Below are positions 50,050-60,000 of a DNA stretch of 64,000 bases, piece by piece. A model generated the notes under the pieces. The model saw only the letters and a list, made by a program, of their open reading frames with translations. It did no database searches and was not told where the DNA came from. The stretch is from JAKZVK01 sp965248255. Its GTDB lineage: Bacteria; Acidobacteriota; Terriglobia; Bryobacterales; UBA6623. The stretch is taken from assembly GCA_965248255.1 (NCBI GenBank), contig CBDFIW010000004.1, forward strand, positions 1,736,001-1,800,000. The letters are read 5' to 3'. Position 1 is the stretch's first letter; each line of letters opens with the position of its first letter. Made by a program: the position numbers and the translations under genes.

Positions 50050-52530
50050 TCAGTAGTTCACCCAGATGGGACTACCCCAGGCTACGTTACCGTCAGATTG
50101 CTCGACGCGCACGTAGTAATATTGCATTCCCATTCCGCGACGGGCGCTGTTGTCGACGTACTGGAACTCGACATCTTGCGTGTCGGGTGTATGCACGTAG
50201 AGGATCTGATCGCCTCTGATTACGTTGACCCGCTCGATGTCGACTGTGCCGCGGACTTTCACTTGAATCGGCAACGGACCGGTGGCACGGAATTCGTCGC
50301 CCATGAAGTGATCACCCATGCGAACGTCGAGCAGGACGTTGTCGGTGGCGCCGTATGAGTGCCGACGACGGATGGAGTCGAGGATGCCCTGGCGCGTCGG
50401 ACGGTCCGTGTAGACCATCGCATAGGAATAATGCGTCGAGCCGTGGTCAGAGCTTGCGATGACGCCGAGCCGGTAGCCTTTGTTCCACGCGTTGCGAACC
50501 ATACCGATGGGTTCGTAGCCGCCCGGTGCATCGGCCCGTGCGGCGCTCTCTGCGGATAGCGGCGCGCCAACGTATTCGTAGTTGGTTCGAGCACCCTGCA
50601 TGATCTCGACGACCGGCTCAATCTCGGGGTCGTTGTCGCGCCAGTCCGTTCCCATGCGCGTTCCTGAAGTATGCGAGATGGCAATTCCACGCATGCGGCG
50701 GACCGCCTCGTAGAGATGTTTGGTGTCGTCGCGGACTACGTCCCTGGTTGCGACTCCTGACATGTCGCCCATCGGGTGCTGACCTAGGGCGAAATTGGCA
50801 GCGCTGTCCTTCATGAAGAATGGAACGACCTCGCCGCTGCGATCGGCGAAGAAGATGTTGCGATGACCGTTGGGTTGGGTGATGCTGCGTTCGTAGCCAA
50901 AGATTGAGGTGTCTACACCGGGCAGGTAGTACATGTCCGTCATTTTTTGCGAGTACCACCACCAGTAGTCGTAGGCACCGCCCTGATGGTCCGTCGAGGC
51001 GCCGAAGTCCATGGCGGCGGCGTCGATCATGTAGCGGTAGAAATCCGGCAGCGAACCGTCGAATCCCCCGCCGCCGTCCCAGCTAAGCTCGGTGTGACGG
51101 TGGAAGTCGCCGCGGACAATTTGCACTTGGCGTCCGTGGACGGTCGTTCGGTAGCCGCGCAAAGCATCCAGATCCGCCGCCTCGTTGGGATGCCAGGGCT
51201 TGACCTCAACCGCCTCGGGCGTCCGTGCGGTGAGGCTCGGTGACGGGGCAGCGCCGAGCGGACCGAGCTTGCCGACCCAGGCCTCACCGCGGACGGGCCG
51301 ATGAGCCCAGCCGGTGGTCCGATTGTCGGTCGGCCAGGCGAACCAAACGCTGCCGTCTACGGCGTTGGCCGAGCTGATGCGGGTGTTTGACCGTCCCCAA
51401 CTGTGGGGCAGAGGCTTGGCGGCCGTCCAAGAGTCACCGGTATAGCGCGTGAGCCAATACTCCCAGTAGCCCCGCCTCCCGGAGCCTCTAACCCTGATTC
51501 GGATCAGCCGCTTGGCCGCGACGATGACGTTTCCGCTGTTGTCGGTAAAGACGTGAGGTTGATAGGTCCACTTGGGGACGCCTTCGCCCGCGGAAAAGAC
51601 CTCTTGCAGTGGCTGACCCGGCGCTTTTACCGCACCGTTTTTGTAGGCCGCAACGTGCGCCTCACGTTGAGCGCCAAGCCGGACTTCGGGCTGTCGGTCG
51701 CGGATATTGAAGCCGGTGTCCTTGCCCCAATTAGCGCCGCCCGCTTCCCAAGCCACCCAGACGCGGTCCTGCTTGTCGACAGCGATGGTGGCGCGGGCCT
51801 CGAATCTCCCGGTCTCCGCCACTGCCAACTCAGAGACGGTGATTTTGCCGTTCTTCACGCCGGTGAGGTAGACGTCGTAGTTGCCGTTCTTGTAGCTGTC
51901 GTAGGCGACCCAAATCATACCGCCCGAGTCGAACGCGGCGGCGGGCTCCCATTCGTTGGCTGGTCGCCCTGTGATCTGCACTTCGTCGGACCAACCGTCA
52001 CTTGCCGAGTAGGTCTTCAGATAGATATTCGAATGCTTCCCGCGAAAGCCCTGCCAGACGAGGGCGAGCCGACCCTTGCGATCCGTAGCCAGTCGTGGAT
52101 TGACGTCGGGGAGGGAATGGTCGGTCAGCCGGATGAGCGGTCCCCAGGCCTGCTCGCCGGTGTCGTAACTCCGTGCGTGGATGTCCCAGTTCTCGTCCAG
52201 CATCTGCGACCAGACGACCCACAGCCGGCCCACGCCGTCGACGCCCGCTTGCGGCAGCCAGACGTCTCCGCTGGTGTTGGGAACGTACTGCAGGTTGCCC
52301 CAAGCTCCGTTCACCCAACGGCGGACGGTGATCTCGTCGCGACGGTCAGCATAAGCCATCCAGACGAGCCACAGGGAGCCGTCCGGCGCCGCGGCGATCG
52401 AGGGTAGATCGTCTTCGCGCATTTCGGCGCCAGCCATGACGACATCGGAGAGGAGGGCGGGGTCTTGGGCGGTGGCTGGGCTGGTCAGGCAGACGGCTGG
52501 GATCAGAAGGGCGCCAAGGAGTCTTAGCAT
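50050..52530 (-). CDS. Exported beta-propeller plus PHP-type protein
   Basis: 826 residues. Signal peptide MLRLLGALLIPAVCLTSPAT ending near ATA-QD. Residues about 30-430 are propeller-like repeats with SIAAAPDGSLWLVWMAYADR, PQAGVDGVGRLWVVWSQMLD, AAFDSGGMIWVAYDSYKNGN and IAVDKQDRVWVAWEAGGANW. The C-terminal half starts with VRGDFHRHTELSWDGGG, a PHP-type metal site (HxH), then FGASTDHQGGAYDYWWWYSQ, IAISHTSGTRMGTDWRDNDP and LGVIASSDHGSTHYSYAMVY. Such DUF3604-like PHP domains are metal hydrolases of unknown substrate. Confidence 0.78.
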   Translation of the reverse strand: MLRLLGALLIPAVCLTSPATAQDPALLSDVVMAGAEMREDDLPSIAAAPDGSLWLVWMAYADRRDEITVRRWVNGAWGNLQYVPNTSGDVWLPQAGVDGVGRLWVVWSQMLDENWDIHARSYDTGEQAWGPLIRLTDHSLPDVNPRLATDRKGRLALVWQGFRGKHSNIYLKTYSASDGWSDEVQITGRPANEWEPAAAFDSGGMIWVAYDSYKNGNYDVYLTGVKNGKITVSELAVAETGRFEARATIAVDKQDRVWVAWEAGGANWGKDTGFNIRDRQPEVRLGAQREAHVAAYKNGAVKAPGQPLQEVFSAGEGVPKWTYQPHVFTDNSGNVIVAAKRLIRIRVRGSGRRGYWEYWLTRYTGDSWTAAKPLPHSWGRSNTRISSANAVDGSVWFAWPTDNRTTGWAHRPVRGEAWVGKLGPLGAAPSPSLTARTPEAVEVKPWHPNEAADLDALRGYRTTVHGRQVQIVRGDFHRHTELSWDGGGGFDGSLPDFYRYMIDAAAMDFGASTDHQGGAYDYWWWYSQKMTDMYYLPGVDTSIFGYERSITQPNGHRNIFFADRSGEVVPFFMKDSAANFALGQHPMGDMSGVATRDVVRDDTKHLYEAVRRMRGIAISHTSGTRMGTDWRDNDPEIEPVVEIMQGARTNYEYVGAPLSAESAARADAPGGYEPIGMVRNAWNKGYRLGVIASSDHGSTHYSYAMVYTDRPTRQGILDSIRRRHSYGATDNVLLDVRMGDHFMGDEFRATGPLPIQVKVRGTVDIERVNVIRGDQILYVHTPDTQDVEFQYVDNSARRGMGMQYYYVRVEQSDGNVAWGSPIWVNY

Positions 52531-52860
52531 GCCTGAGACCCTGATCGAGTGGGAGAGGTTGTCAACCGGTGTGCTATGCCCTCAATGCCGCTCGACGCGG
52601 CCCTTCAAGAGCCAACCGAGCTGGGTCGTGCCCGGAAGCAGAATCCGTCGCCTGAGTTGCTAGTGCATCGATCCGGCGCTGTCGTGTTGAGTTACGAGCG
52701 GAGGAGCGCAACACCGAACGTTGCCGCCACTAACCCAGCGCTTGAACGGGTTCACAGGCCCGCCGGAGGCTAACGACGGGTCCAGATCGGGCTGCTGAGC
52801 CGGGAGCCGATCCGTAACTGTTCACAGTGTTCGGACGCGGCGGGCCGCACGCCGGTTGAA
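52531..52860. other. Intergenic region
   Basis: 330 bases between the propeller/PHP gene and the sensor-type remnant. I see no gene, repeat or RNA element in it. Confidence 0.4.
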
Positions 52861-53418
52861 CTATCCGAAGACTCGGTCGTTCAGAAACGGCTGAGTCGCG
52901 TCCTTGACGCCCACTGCCAGGGCCTTGAATTGGTCGCTCGTCTCCCGGGAGATGGGCGTCTTTGAAAACAGGATCAGCGCGAACAGATCGCCGGTATTGA
53001 ACAGGCCTCCGCAGCCCAGTACCGAACGCACGCCGTGCGCAATCACGAAATCGTCCTGCGCTGGAATGTAGGGGCTGCCCACCGCTTCCGGCACATGGAA
53101 CGCGTTAAAGCTCTTCTCTTCGAGATCGACAATCAGGGAAGGGTCTGGCCGAATCACGGCCTGAACATCCAAGCCGAACTGGCTGACCAGCCGCGAGATC
53201 ATCGGGATTTGAGAAACAAAGTCGGCACTTGGAAGCGGGATCGCCTTGTGACCCGCCGACTGCTGCCGGGAGTTCCACTCTTCCTTCTCACCGGCTGTCC
53301 CAAGCAGCGTCAGGCACTTCATGTCCAGCGACTCCGGGGCTTGCCCCAGCACTCCTTGCGCGAAACCTTGAAGCTCGGGATCGAGGTCGCTGTACGGGTG
53401 GGTCTTGTAGAAGCGCAC
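52861..53418 (-). pseudogene. GAF-like sensor domain, probably truncated
   Basis: 185 residues from a GTG at 53418. The string KTHPYSDLDPELQGFAQGVL, the Cys-Leu-Thr-Leu-Leu-Gly region EWNSRQQSAGHKAIPLPSAD, VQAVIRPDPSLIVDLEEKSF and VPEAVGSPYIPAQDDFVIAH with GVRSVLGCGGL are familiar from a sensory domain found before histidine-kinase or PAS modules in larger proteins. Here it stands alone, and its start lies right at the IS5-type element and a MITE-like repeat. It is most likely the leftover of a bigger sensor gene; a short stand-alone protein cannot be excluded. Confidence 0.55.
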
Positions 53419-53420
53419 TA

Positions 53421-54250
53421 GGGCGTGTTAACACTAACGTAGGGTATCGAAACGTAGAGCCTCGACGATGAGGGCGAAGTGGAGGAAGGCGAGGAACATG
53501 ACGTCGAGCTTGTCGAAGCGGGAGAAGATGCGGCGGAATCCCTTGAGCCGTCGGAAGAGTCTCTCGATCTCGTTGCGGCGGCGATAGAGCGCTCGGTCGT
53601 ATTCCCACGGCTCCAGGCGGGTGCGCCGGGGCGGCACGACGGGAATCCATCCGAAATCCAAAGCCAGTTGGCGTGTCTGATCGTCCTCATAGGCGCCGTC
53701 CATCAGCAGCGGCAGCGGCTCGGGCAGTGGCCCCAGACCGCCGAGCAAGTTCGCGGCCCTGCTGGGCGTCGTGCGCTTGGCCGGGCGAGAGAGCGAAGGT
53801 TATCGCCGTTCGAGCATTTGCGGCAACCATATGAATCTTGGTGGTCCATCCGCCGCGGGATTTGCCGATCGCTTGCGGACCGTTTTTTTAACGCGCCCGT
53901 GCCGTCGGGATGAACCTTCACGATGGTCGAGTCCATTGACACGGCTTCGATTCGGATGCGGGCCAGCTGCTCGCGCTGCAGTTTCTCGAAGACGGCGTCG
54001 AGCACGCCGTTCTTCGACCAGCGGTTCATGCGGGTATAAATGGTGTGCCAGTTACCGAAGCGTTTAGGCAAGCCGCGCCATTTGCAGCCCTGCTCGGCGA
54101 CATACAACATGGCGTTCAAAACCGTGAGGTTCGGCAGGCTCACATTGCCGCGCTGGCGGGGCAGGACCGGCTCGATGCGGCGGTATTGCTGCTCGGTGAT
54201 CTCCATACCTCCGAGTATAGCAGCTTTTGCGACTTAGTGTTAACACGCCC
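53421..54250 (-). mobile_element. IS5-type (IS427-like) element, 830 bp
   Basis: TA at 53419-53420 and 54251-54252. Ends GGGCGTGTTAACACTAA and its exact inverse TTAGTGTTAACACGCCC. It is inserted between the sensor remnant and the MITE-like repeat at 54254. The size fits the IS427 group of IS5. Confidence 0.88.
53434..54206 (-). pseudogene. IS5-type transposase, frames broken
   Basis: The first part from ATG 54206 has WRGLPKRFGNWHTIYTRMNR and the first Asp in EAVSMDSTIVKVHPDG, then runs into an A run (complement of about 53884-53890). The next coding segment is NGPQAIGKSRGGWTTKIHMV, then AHDAQQGREL, in another frame, the kind of slip IS427 elements use. A second break near 53746-53751, where one extra base seems present, leads to LLMDGAYEDDQTRQLALDFG and RRRNEIERLFRRLKGFRRIF (the Glu region). 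The second break has no slip sequence, so this copy is probably dead or misread. Confidence 0.7.
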
Positions 54251-54253
54251 TAG

Positions 54254-54426
54254 CCTGCATTTCTCCCCACTTGGCGAGGCGAAGTGCGTGAGAGGCCGTC
54301 AGGGCGAGGCGCGAGCGCTTGGCGCGCGAAGGTGTAATGAACGTACATTGAGCACGGCAAGCAAGCGCAACGAAGTCATGGGGGCCCTATCGCGTGCTTC
54401 GTCCGTTAGGTGGCGAGAGATACAGG
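54254..54426. repeat. MITE-like repeat, full unit (173 bp)
   Basis: Imperfect terminal inverted repeats CCTGCATTTCTCCCCAC (left) and CCTGTATCTCTCGCCAC (right, read inward). The body includes GAGCACGGCAAGCAAGCGCA and ACGAAGTCATGG, shared with 44075-44153. No coding capacity. An IS5-type element sits 3 bases to its left. Confidence 0.55.
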
Positions 54427-54432
54427 TTAGGA

Positions 54433-54858
54433 TCAGGCCGCGGGCGCGTCGGCGAGAAACTCACGAATCCGGGCGGTGATCTCGTCCCGGACCCGCCGGA
54501 ATACAGCCATTCTTTCCTCGTCGGTTCCTTCGGCCCGCGCCGGATCCTCGAAGCTCCAGTGGAGTTGCCTGGTCTCACCCGGAAACACGGGGCAGGAGTC
54601 CCGGGCGTTGTCGCAGACCGTGATCACGTCGTCGAAGGATTCCCCGATCAACGAATGAACATGCTTCGATTCTTGCGCAGAGATGTCGATCCCAACTTCG
54701 GCCATGGCAGCGACCGCTTGCGCGTTAAGCCCCGCCGGGTTTGTGCCGGCACTGGCGGCCTCGATGGGTTCGCTGGCGCTGTGCCGCAGCAGGCCCTCCG
54801 CCATCTGGCTCCGGCAGGAGTTGCCGGTACATAAGAACAGCACCCTCTTCGTCGGCAT
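54433..54858 (-). CDS. arsC: Arsenate reductase, thioredoxin-coupled type
   Basis: 141 residues from ATG 54858; the open frame above it has no support. It is a low-molecular-weight-phosphatase fold: FLCTGNSCRSQMAEG gives the P-loop C10-x5-R, and the redox pair C82 and C89 lies in VCDNARDSCPVFPG. These three cysteines are at the same numbers as in the Bacillus subtilis enzyme. It reduces arsenate to arsenite, regenerated by thioredoxin. No ArsR or arsenite pump is next to it, so the rest of the resistance set must be elsewhere or missing. Confidence 0.93.
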   Translation of the reverse strand: MPTKRVLFLCTGNSCRSQMAEGLLRHSASEPIEAASAGTNPAGLNAQAVAAMAEVGIDISAQESKHVHSLIGESFDDVITVCDNARDSCPVFPGETRQLHWSFEDPARAEGTDEERMAVFRRVRDEITARIREFLADAPAA

Positions 54859-55022
54859 GGATCTTTTTCCTACCATAGCCGTTCGACCCATAGCCGTTCG
54901 ACAGGGCGGCGGTCCGTCGCGCTTTCGGATCGTGTTGCCGAGGCTCACACCGATTCGGACGCGGGGACATTCGAACGACGGGAGCAGTGGCGCATGCGCC
55001 GCAGCCAGTCTAGACTAGGGCC

Positions 55023-55859
55023 ATGCGGCTCACACGCCGGCGCTGGACGCAGGTCATGACCGCGGCCGCCCTTGCGTCTCAGTCTTCTTCCGCCCAGGAG
55101 CCACCCATGGTCATCGACAGCCCGAAAGGCAACTTCCACTTTCTCAAAGGGAGTGGTCCCTACTCGTCGGGGGCGGTGGCATTTGACGGCTACGAAGTTG
55201 TTCACGCCATCTTCAATCCGCTGCCGTCTCTATGGAAGGCGTTCGACCTCGTCGAGGCACACCTAAAGTCACTCGATCGCCCGCGCAACGCCCTGTGCGG
55301 CATGGAGTTGCGCATTCCCAAGGCGCTTTCGATTGAAGCCTTCAACGAGTTCAACCAACCCTACATCGATCGCCTCAAGTCATGGGACACCCATGTGGAC
55401 GGCCTCAACCCCGTCGCGCGCACCAACGTGGCGATTGAGGTCAACCCGGTCCGCAAGCCCTGCGTGTACGGCTTCTCCTACACCGTCCCATCCGATTTCA
55501 AGGGCAGTACCTTCGTCATTGCCGGGGCGGGCGAGTTGCGGTCGAGCACGCTCGCCGGCAGTGAGATCGTCAGCCGCGGCGACACCTCCCCCGAGGGAGT
55601 CCGGGCGAAGGCCAAGCAGGTGCTGAGCATCATGGCGAAGCGGCTCGAAGGGATCAGGCTAAGCTGGTCTGACGTGACGCAGTCGAGCATCTACACCGTG
55701 CACGACATCCACGCCATCATGGAATCGACCATCATGCCCTCGCTTCAGGAAGCCGGACGCCACGGCGTCCGTTGGCACTTCGCCCGCCCCCCGGTCCTCG
55801 AGATCGAGTACGAGATGGATATGCGGGGCGTCCGGAAAGAAATCACCCTGGCAGGATAA
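55023..55859 (+). CDS. Exported RidA-like protein
   Basis: 278 residues. A leader with two Arg pairs (MRLTRRRWTQVMTAAALASQ, cut near SSA-QE) points to export. The C-terminal half follows RidA/YjgF logic (GFSYTVPSDFKGSTFVIAGA, EGVRAKAKQVLSIMAKRLEG, WSDVTQSSIYTVHDI), and the N-terminal half looks like a degenerate second copy. The typical catalytic Arg site was not confirmed. An enamine-hydrolase-type fold is a fair guess; activity is unknown. Divergent from arsC. Confidence 0.65.
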   Translation: MRLTRRRWTQVMTAAALASQSSSAQEPPMVIDSPKGNFHFLKGSGPYSSGAVAFDGYEVVHAIFNPLPSLWKAFDLVEAHLKSLDRPRNALCGMELRIPKALSIEAFNEFNQPYIDRLKSWDTHVDGLNPVARTNVAIEVNPVRKPCVYGFSYTVPSDFKGSTFVIAGAGELRSSTLAGSEIVSRGDTSPEGVRAKAKQVLSIMAKRLEGIRLSWSDVTQSSIYTVHDIHAIMESTIMPSLQEAGRHGVRWHFARPPVLEIEYEMDMRGVRKEITLAG

Positions 55860-55920
55860 ACCTTCCCGCCAGCCGCCCCGTAGCGCTCTGGCACAGTTGC
55901 TTAACCCTCGGTACCGCTCG

Positions 55921-56967
55921 TCATAGCTTGGGGCGGTAACCACTGCGGGTGCGGATGCGGTACTTCCGTGTCTTGTCACTCGCGATCTCGACGCTGATAC
56001 TGCGCCAGCCACGGTTCGGATTGGGCTGCGGGTAGTACGTGATGGTGTAGGAACTGCCCAGCTCCTCGCGAATCGAGCTGAACGCCTCCGACTGCCTCTG
56101 CCAGCTCCTGGCGAAAAAGGCCCGCCCGCCGGTACGGCCTGTCAAGCGCCGGAAGACGTTCCGCGAGATCGGATCTTTGTTCACTTCCTTCGTGCTGATG
56201 ACGTAGATCGGGATGCCCTCGTCTTCGGCCACCGCGCGAACGTCATCGGGCGCCACGGCGCTGGCGGTGTCAGGACCGTTGGAGAAGACGATGACGACCT
56301 TGCGTCCGGGCACGTTGGCGGCGTCACGCAGGGTCAGCAGCAGGCAGTTGTATAAAGCGGTCTCGTCGCCGGCGACAGATAGCCGCAGCCCTCTGATCGC
56401 GTCCCAGCGGTTGGACGTTAGGGAGGCGTGGCGCGTTAGATTGCGGCTGTATCCGTAGACAGCCACCGAGTCCGCGCCGTCGAGGCCTCGGATGAAGTCG
56501 GCGATGGCGTCCTCGGCGTAGACGAAACTCCGGTACATGAAATTGCTGGTATCGAATAGGACAAAAACGTTGGTGCCGACGAGGGACCCGTCGACGCCGT
56601 CGGTCACCGGTGCAGGAGCGGGAGCGACCGCCGGCGCGGGTGCGGGGATGGGTGTCGAGCCGCCGGACGAACGCGCCCCGGCGAGTTGCTGGGGCGCTTG
56701 GTTGCCCTCGGCGAAGGTGGCGAGGGTTTGCTGGATGCCGTCCTCGTAGACGCGGAAGTCGCCGGGCTTCAGGTCGCGTATGTAGCGGCCGCGCCGATCC
56801 GTAACCGCGACGTTGAGCAGGACCAGATCGACTTCGACCCGGAACAGCGGGCCCCTTTCGTCGAGGCTTTGGCCAATCGCCGGCGGTGAACTGATGACCG
56901 CGGCTCCTCCTAGGGCGAGAAGAAGAGCGGCTGAGAGTAGTGTGCGGTGACCGATTCGAGTTCTCAC
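55921..56967 (-). CDS. VWFA-related protein, acidobacterial type
   Basis: 348 residues with a signal peptide (LSAALLLALGGAAVISSPPA). A beta domain RVEVDLVLLNVAVTDRRGRY and IRDLKPGDFRVYEDGIQQTL precedes a Pro/Ala linker; the VWA domain has the MIDAS Asp-x-Ser site as DTSNFM (139-144), SVAVYGYSRNLTRHA and KVVIVFSNGPDTAS, ending YTITYYPQPNPNRGWRSISV. This domain order is the acidobacterial VWFA-related family (TIGR03436). It probably binds a partner outside the membrane. The upstream TPR-like gene is 33 bases away; one operon. Confidence 0.88.
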   Translation of the reverse strand: MRTRIGHRTLLSAALLLALGGAAVISSPPAIGQSLDERGPLFRVEVDLVLLNVAVTDRRGRYIRDLKPGDFRVYEDGIQQTLATFAEGNQAPQQLAGARSSGGSTPIPAPAPAVAPAPAPVTDGVDGSLVGTNVFVLFDTSNFMYRSFVYAEDAIADFIRGLDGADSVAVYGYSRNLTRHASLTSNRWDAIRGLRLSVAGDETALYNCLLLTLRDAANVPGRKVVIVFSNGPDTASAVAPDDVRAVAEDEGIPIYVISTKEVNKDPISRNVFRRLTGRTGGRAFFARSWQRQSEAFSSIREELGSSYTITYYPQPNPNRGWRSISVEIASDKTRKYRIRTRSGYRPKL

Positions 56968-57000
56968 GACTGGTTTCCTCCTCAGGTTCTGTTATCGTAG

Positions 57001-60000
57001 TTATTCCGAGCCCGTGGCCATCGGCGCGGTCGCTCTCGGTCGGAGTTGTTCCCGATAACGTTCGCCAACGACTCGCATCGAGTGCAACAGGGCCGGCCAA
57101 TCGTCGAGGTTGGTGGCAAAGATGCGCTCCAGAGACCGCTGGGTCCACTCGGGAATCAGCAGGTTGAGTTGCGACGGGGCCAGGTGCAGCTCGTCGGCCA
57201 GCGCCGCCCAATACAAGTTGGTCGACTCCCAGCTTTCAGCCAGAATGCGGCTGGAATACTTCATCATCGTCGGGAACAGAGGCAGGCCCAAGAGTTCCCG
57301 GCGATAGGAGTGGGACAACTGTGGGTGCGGCGTCCCGAACAGGGAGGCCACCCGTTCATGGCTGAACGCGTCAGGGTCAGTTTGGCGCAAGCGTTCGATC
57401 TCCTGCCGAAACGGGCTTCCCAGCGAGTCGGCCTGCGCGCCGTACTGCTTGCCGAACGACACCGCGAGGTGATAGATCTCCGACGGCGTCAACTCGGCAA
57501 TCCCCTCGTCGACACGGCCTTGTGCAGACAGGTTGCTGACTCTCCACCGGCGGGCGGGCTCGACGATCCCTCGAAGGACGGCCCGAACCGGCGTCCGCAC
57601 GGCCTCGTCCACCGCAGCGTAGGCCAGCAACTCTTCGCCCCAGCGCAGGTGCAGACCGACGAAGTGCTGGTCGGCAGGTCTGAGGTTCCACCAGCGGGGG
57701 ACGGTGGCGCCAATCAGAATCTGTGGAGCCAGATCCTGCCATATGAGCGCCTGCCGCTCAGTCGGCACCATGAAGTTCTGCTCGGCGTGAGCCAAAGCGA
57801 AGGCCAGTCCACTGAGCGAACCCACCAGTCTTCCTCCGCCGCTGTTGGGCCAGCCGGTAGCCGCGAGGCGGGGTACTCGCCACGTGCGGCTCTGTCCCGG
57901 TCCGAGGAAGTCGTGACTGCGGACGAAGAGCGGATTGGCGCGGATCAGCTCGGCGCCGGGCGGGGAATAGTAGATGTAGCTGAGCCCCACGAGCGAGTCG
58001 CGAAGAATCGGCGCCAAACTGCCGCGAATGTCAAGCAGTTTGTCCGGCCGGCCCCGCGCACGATCGACGGCACGGTTCAGGTTCAGCTTACGCTGGCCCG
58101 CAATATGTCTCTCGACGACGTTTCCTTGTGCGAAGGCGCTGGACTCTTCCCGCGAGAGGTTGGACCGCGGCAACCGCACTTCCGAGATCCGTGCGGCGAG
58201 GCGGTTGGCCATCGCTACGTTGAAGGACTCACCCCGCGAAACCCTCTCCAAATGGTCGGCTAGATCGAAAACGTCTTTAACCGAGACCAGCCGCTGGGAC
58301 TGGAATCGGGCGTTCAGCGTCTTGACGACCTCGGCGTGAGCAACATCGTCGTCGGGCCCTGGCTTCCCCGCCAACAGCTCGACGAGCCGTTCCTGAGGCG
58401 GTGCGTCATCGGGTGAGCCCGTTGCCGACAGCAGCGTTCGCACACCGGCCCTGGCCGCTTCGAAGATGCTTTGGTGGCTCTTGACGTCACGGAACGAATC
58501 GATCAGGGCGCGCAGGGATCGGTCGGCGTCCCGGGAGGGAATCTGGCCCTGGCGAAGCAGGATCTGCCAGAGGCCGAAAAGGGCCTGCGCGGAGCCGACT
58601 GCATCGGCCCGACGCAGGTTGTTGCCGATCTTGTCAAGTCTTCGTCCGAGGTCGAAGAAGGCCGTCATGGTCTCTTCGGAGAGAGTGGGCGCTTCGCTAA
58701 ACAAGCTCAATTGGGCGCCGTAGTCGGGAAACGCCAGCAGGATTCCACTGACCGTGGAGGCGCTCAGCGGCTGGTCGCGAGAACGGGCAATGCTCGAGAC
58801 CGCCATGAACATGCGCAGCGGCTCGTTTTCAACCATCTTGCGGCAGAGGCCGAACATTGACTCCAGTACGTCTTCGGCGGTACTCCAGCTCGCGGCCGAT
58901 TTCGTGAGACGGCCGTCGTACGCGCCGTGCGGGTGCTCGACGAAGAGCTTTTTCCACGGCTCAATGCCGCCGGGGATGTGCGGGGTGCCGTCGTCGTTGA
59001 AGTGCGTGCGGGCCGTGAGCAGCATCAGCTCGGAGTTTGCGCGGAACACGGGGCGAGCCGGACCCGGGCTGGTCACTTTGCCGCGCACCGCTAGGTAGAA
59101 CCGCTCGAGCCGCCGCGGCTCGTTGAAGTAGTCGGCCGCGACACCGCTGGCTCTTCCCAGGGAGTCGTAGTAGGAGGCCAGCCAGCCGTCATCCAGCTCG
59201 ACGAGCCGCTGGAAAAACTCGGCTCCCTGGTCGGGCGACACGCCGACGAGCTTTTCCCAGACGTTCTTGGTGCGCGGGCCTCCCGGTAGGACGGCTTGGC
59301 CGTTGCGGGTCTCGAACATGCTTCCGAAGAAGTCCAAGACGTGGGCCATGTTGAGCAGCCTGTCTCCGTCAATCTTCTCGCGGAGGGCGAGGCCGGTCGG
59401 CTGGTGCATTTTCGACAGCGCCACGTACAGGCGCGCAAGGTCGGGGCTGCGCAATAGGCTTTCGATGAAGCCCCCCTCGACCCTCTTGCGGGTGATGCCG
59501 AGCCAGTAGTCCGCGCCAAACGCGACGGGCAGATAGGTCGGCCGGTACGGCATCTCGAAAGCCCGGCCCTCGCGGAAGGCGATCTCCAGGTCGGCCAGCG
59601 GGAAGCCAGAGTCAATCGACAGGAAGGCTCGCGACGGATTGACGGTCTCGAGAACCGCCTCGGGGCCGCATTCGTTGCGTAGCCGAAAGCCGAGCATCTT
59701 AAGAAGCTGGGCGGTCTCGCGAGATTCACAAGTCGGGACGTTGAGGGTCTGGTTGGCGCCGGCGAACTGTTCCAGCTCGCGCGCCTGCGAAAGGTACTGC
59801 AAGATCAGCCTGAGAAACTCGGTTTCCGTGAGCGAGTCGCCGCCGGCCGTGGCGCGGTAGCCGCTGGTGACGATGTTGCGGGAGAGGGCGTGAACCAGAT
59901 CCTCGGGAGCTTGATCGGAAGAGAGCGCCGCCATGCGGCGGAAGCCCAGCAACGGTCCCGGAATCTTCGCCCAGCCGTCGCGCGGTTGATCGTTTGGTTC

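Noticed and set aside
57046..58263. 405-residue plus-strand frame inside the TPR-like gene region
   Set aside because: Antisense shadow with no recognisable family.
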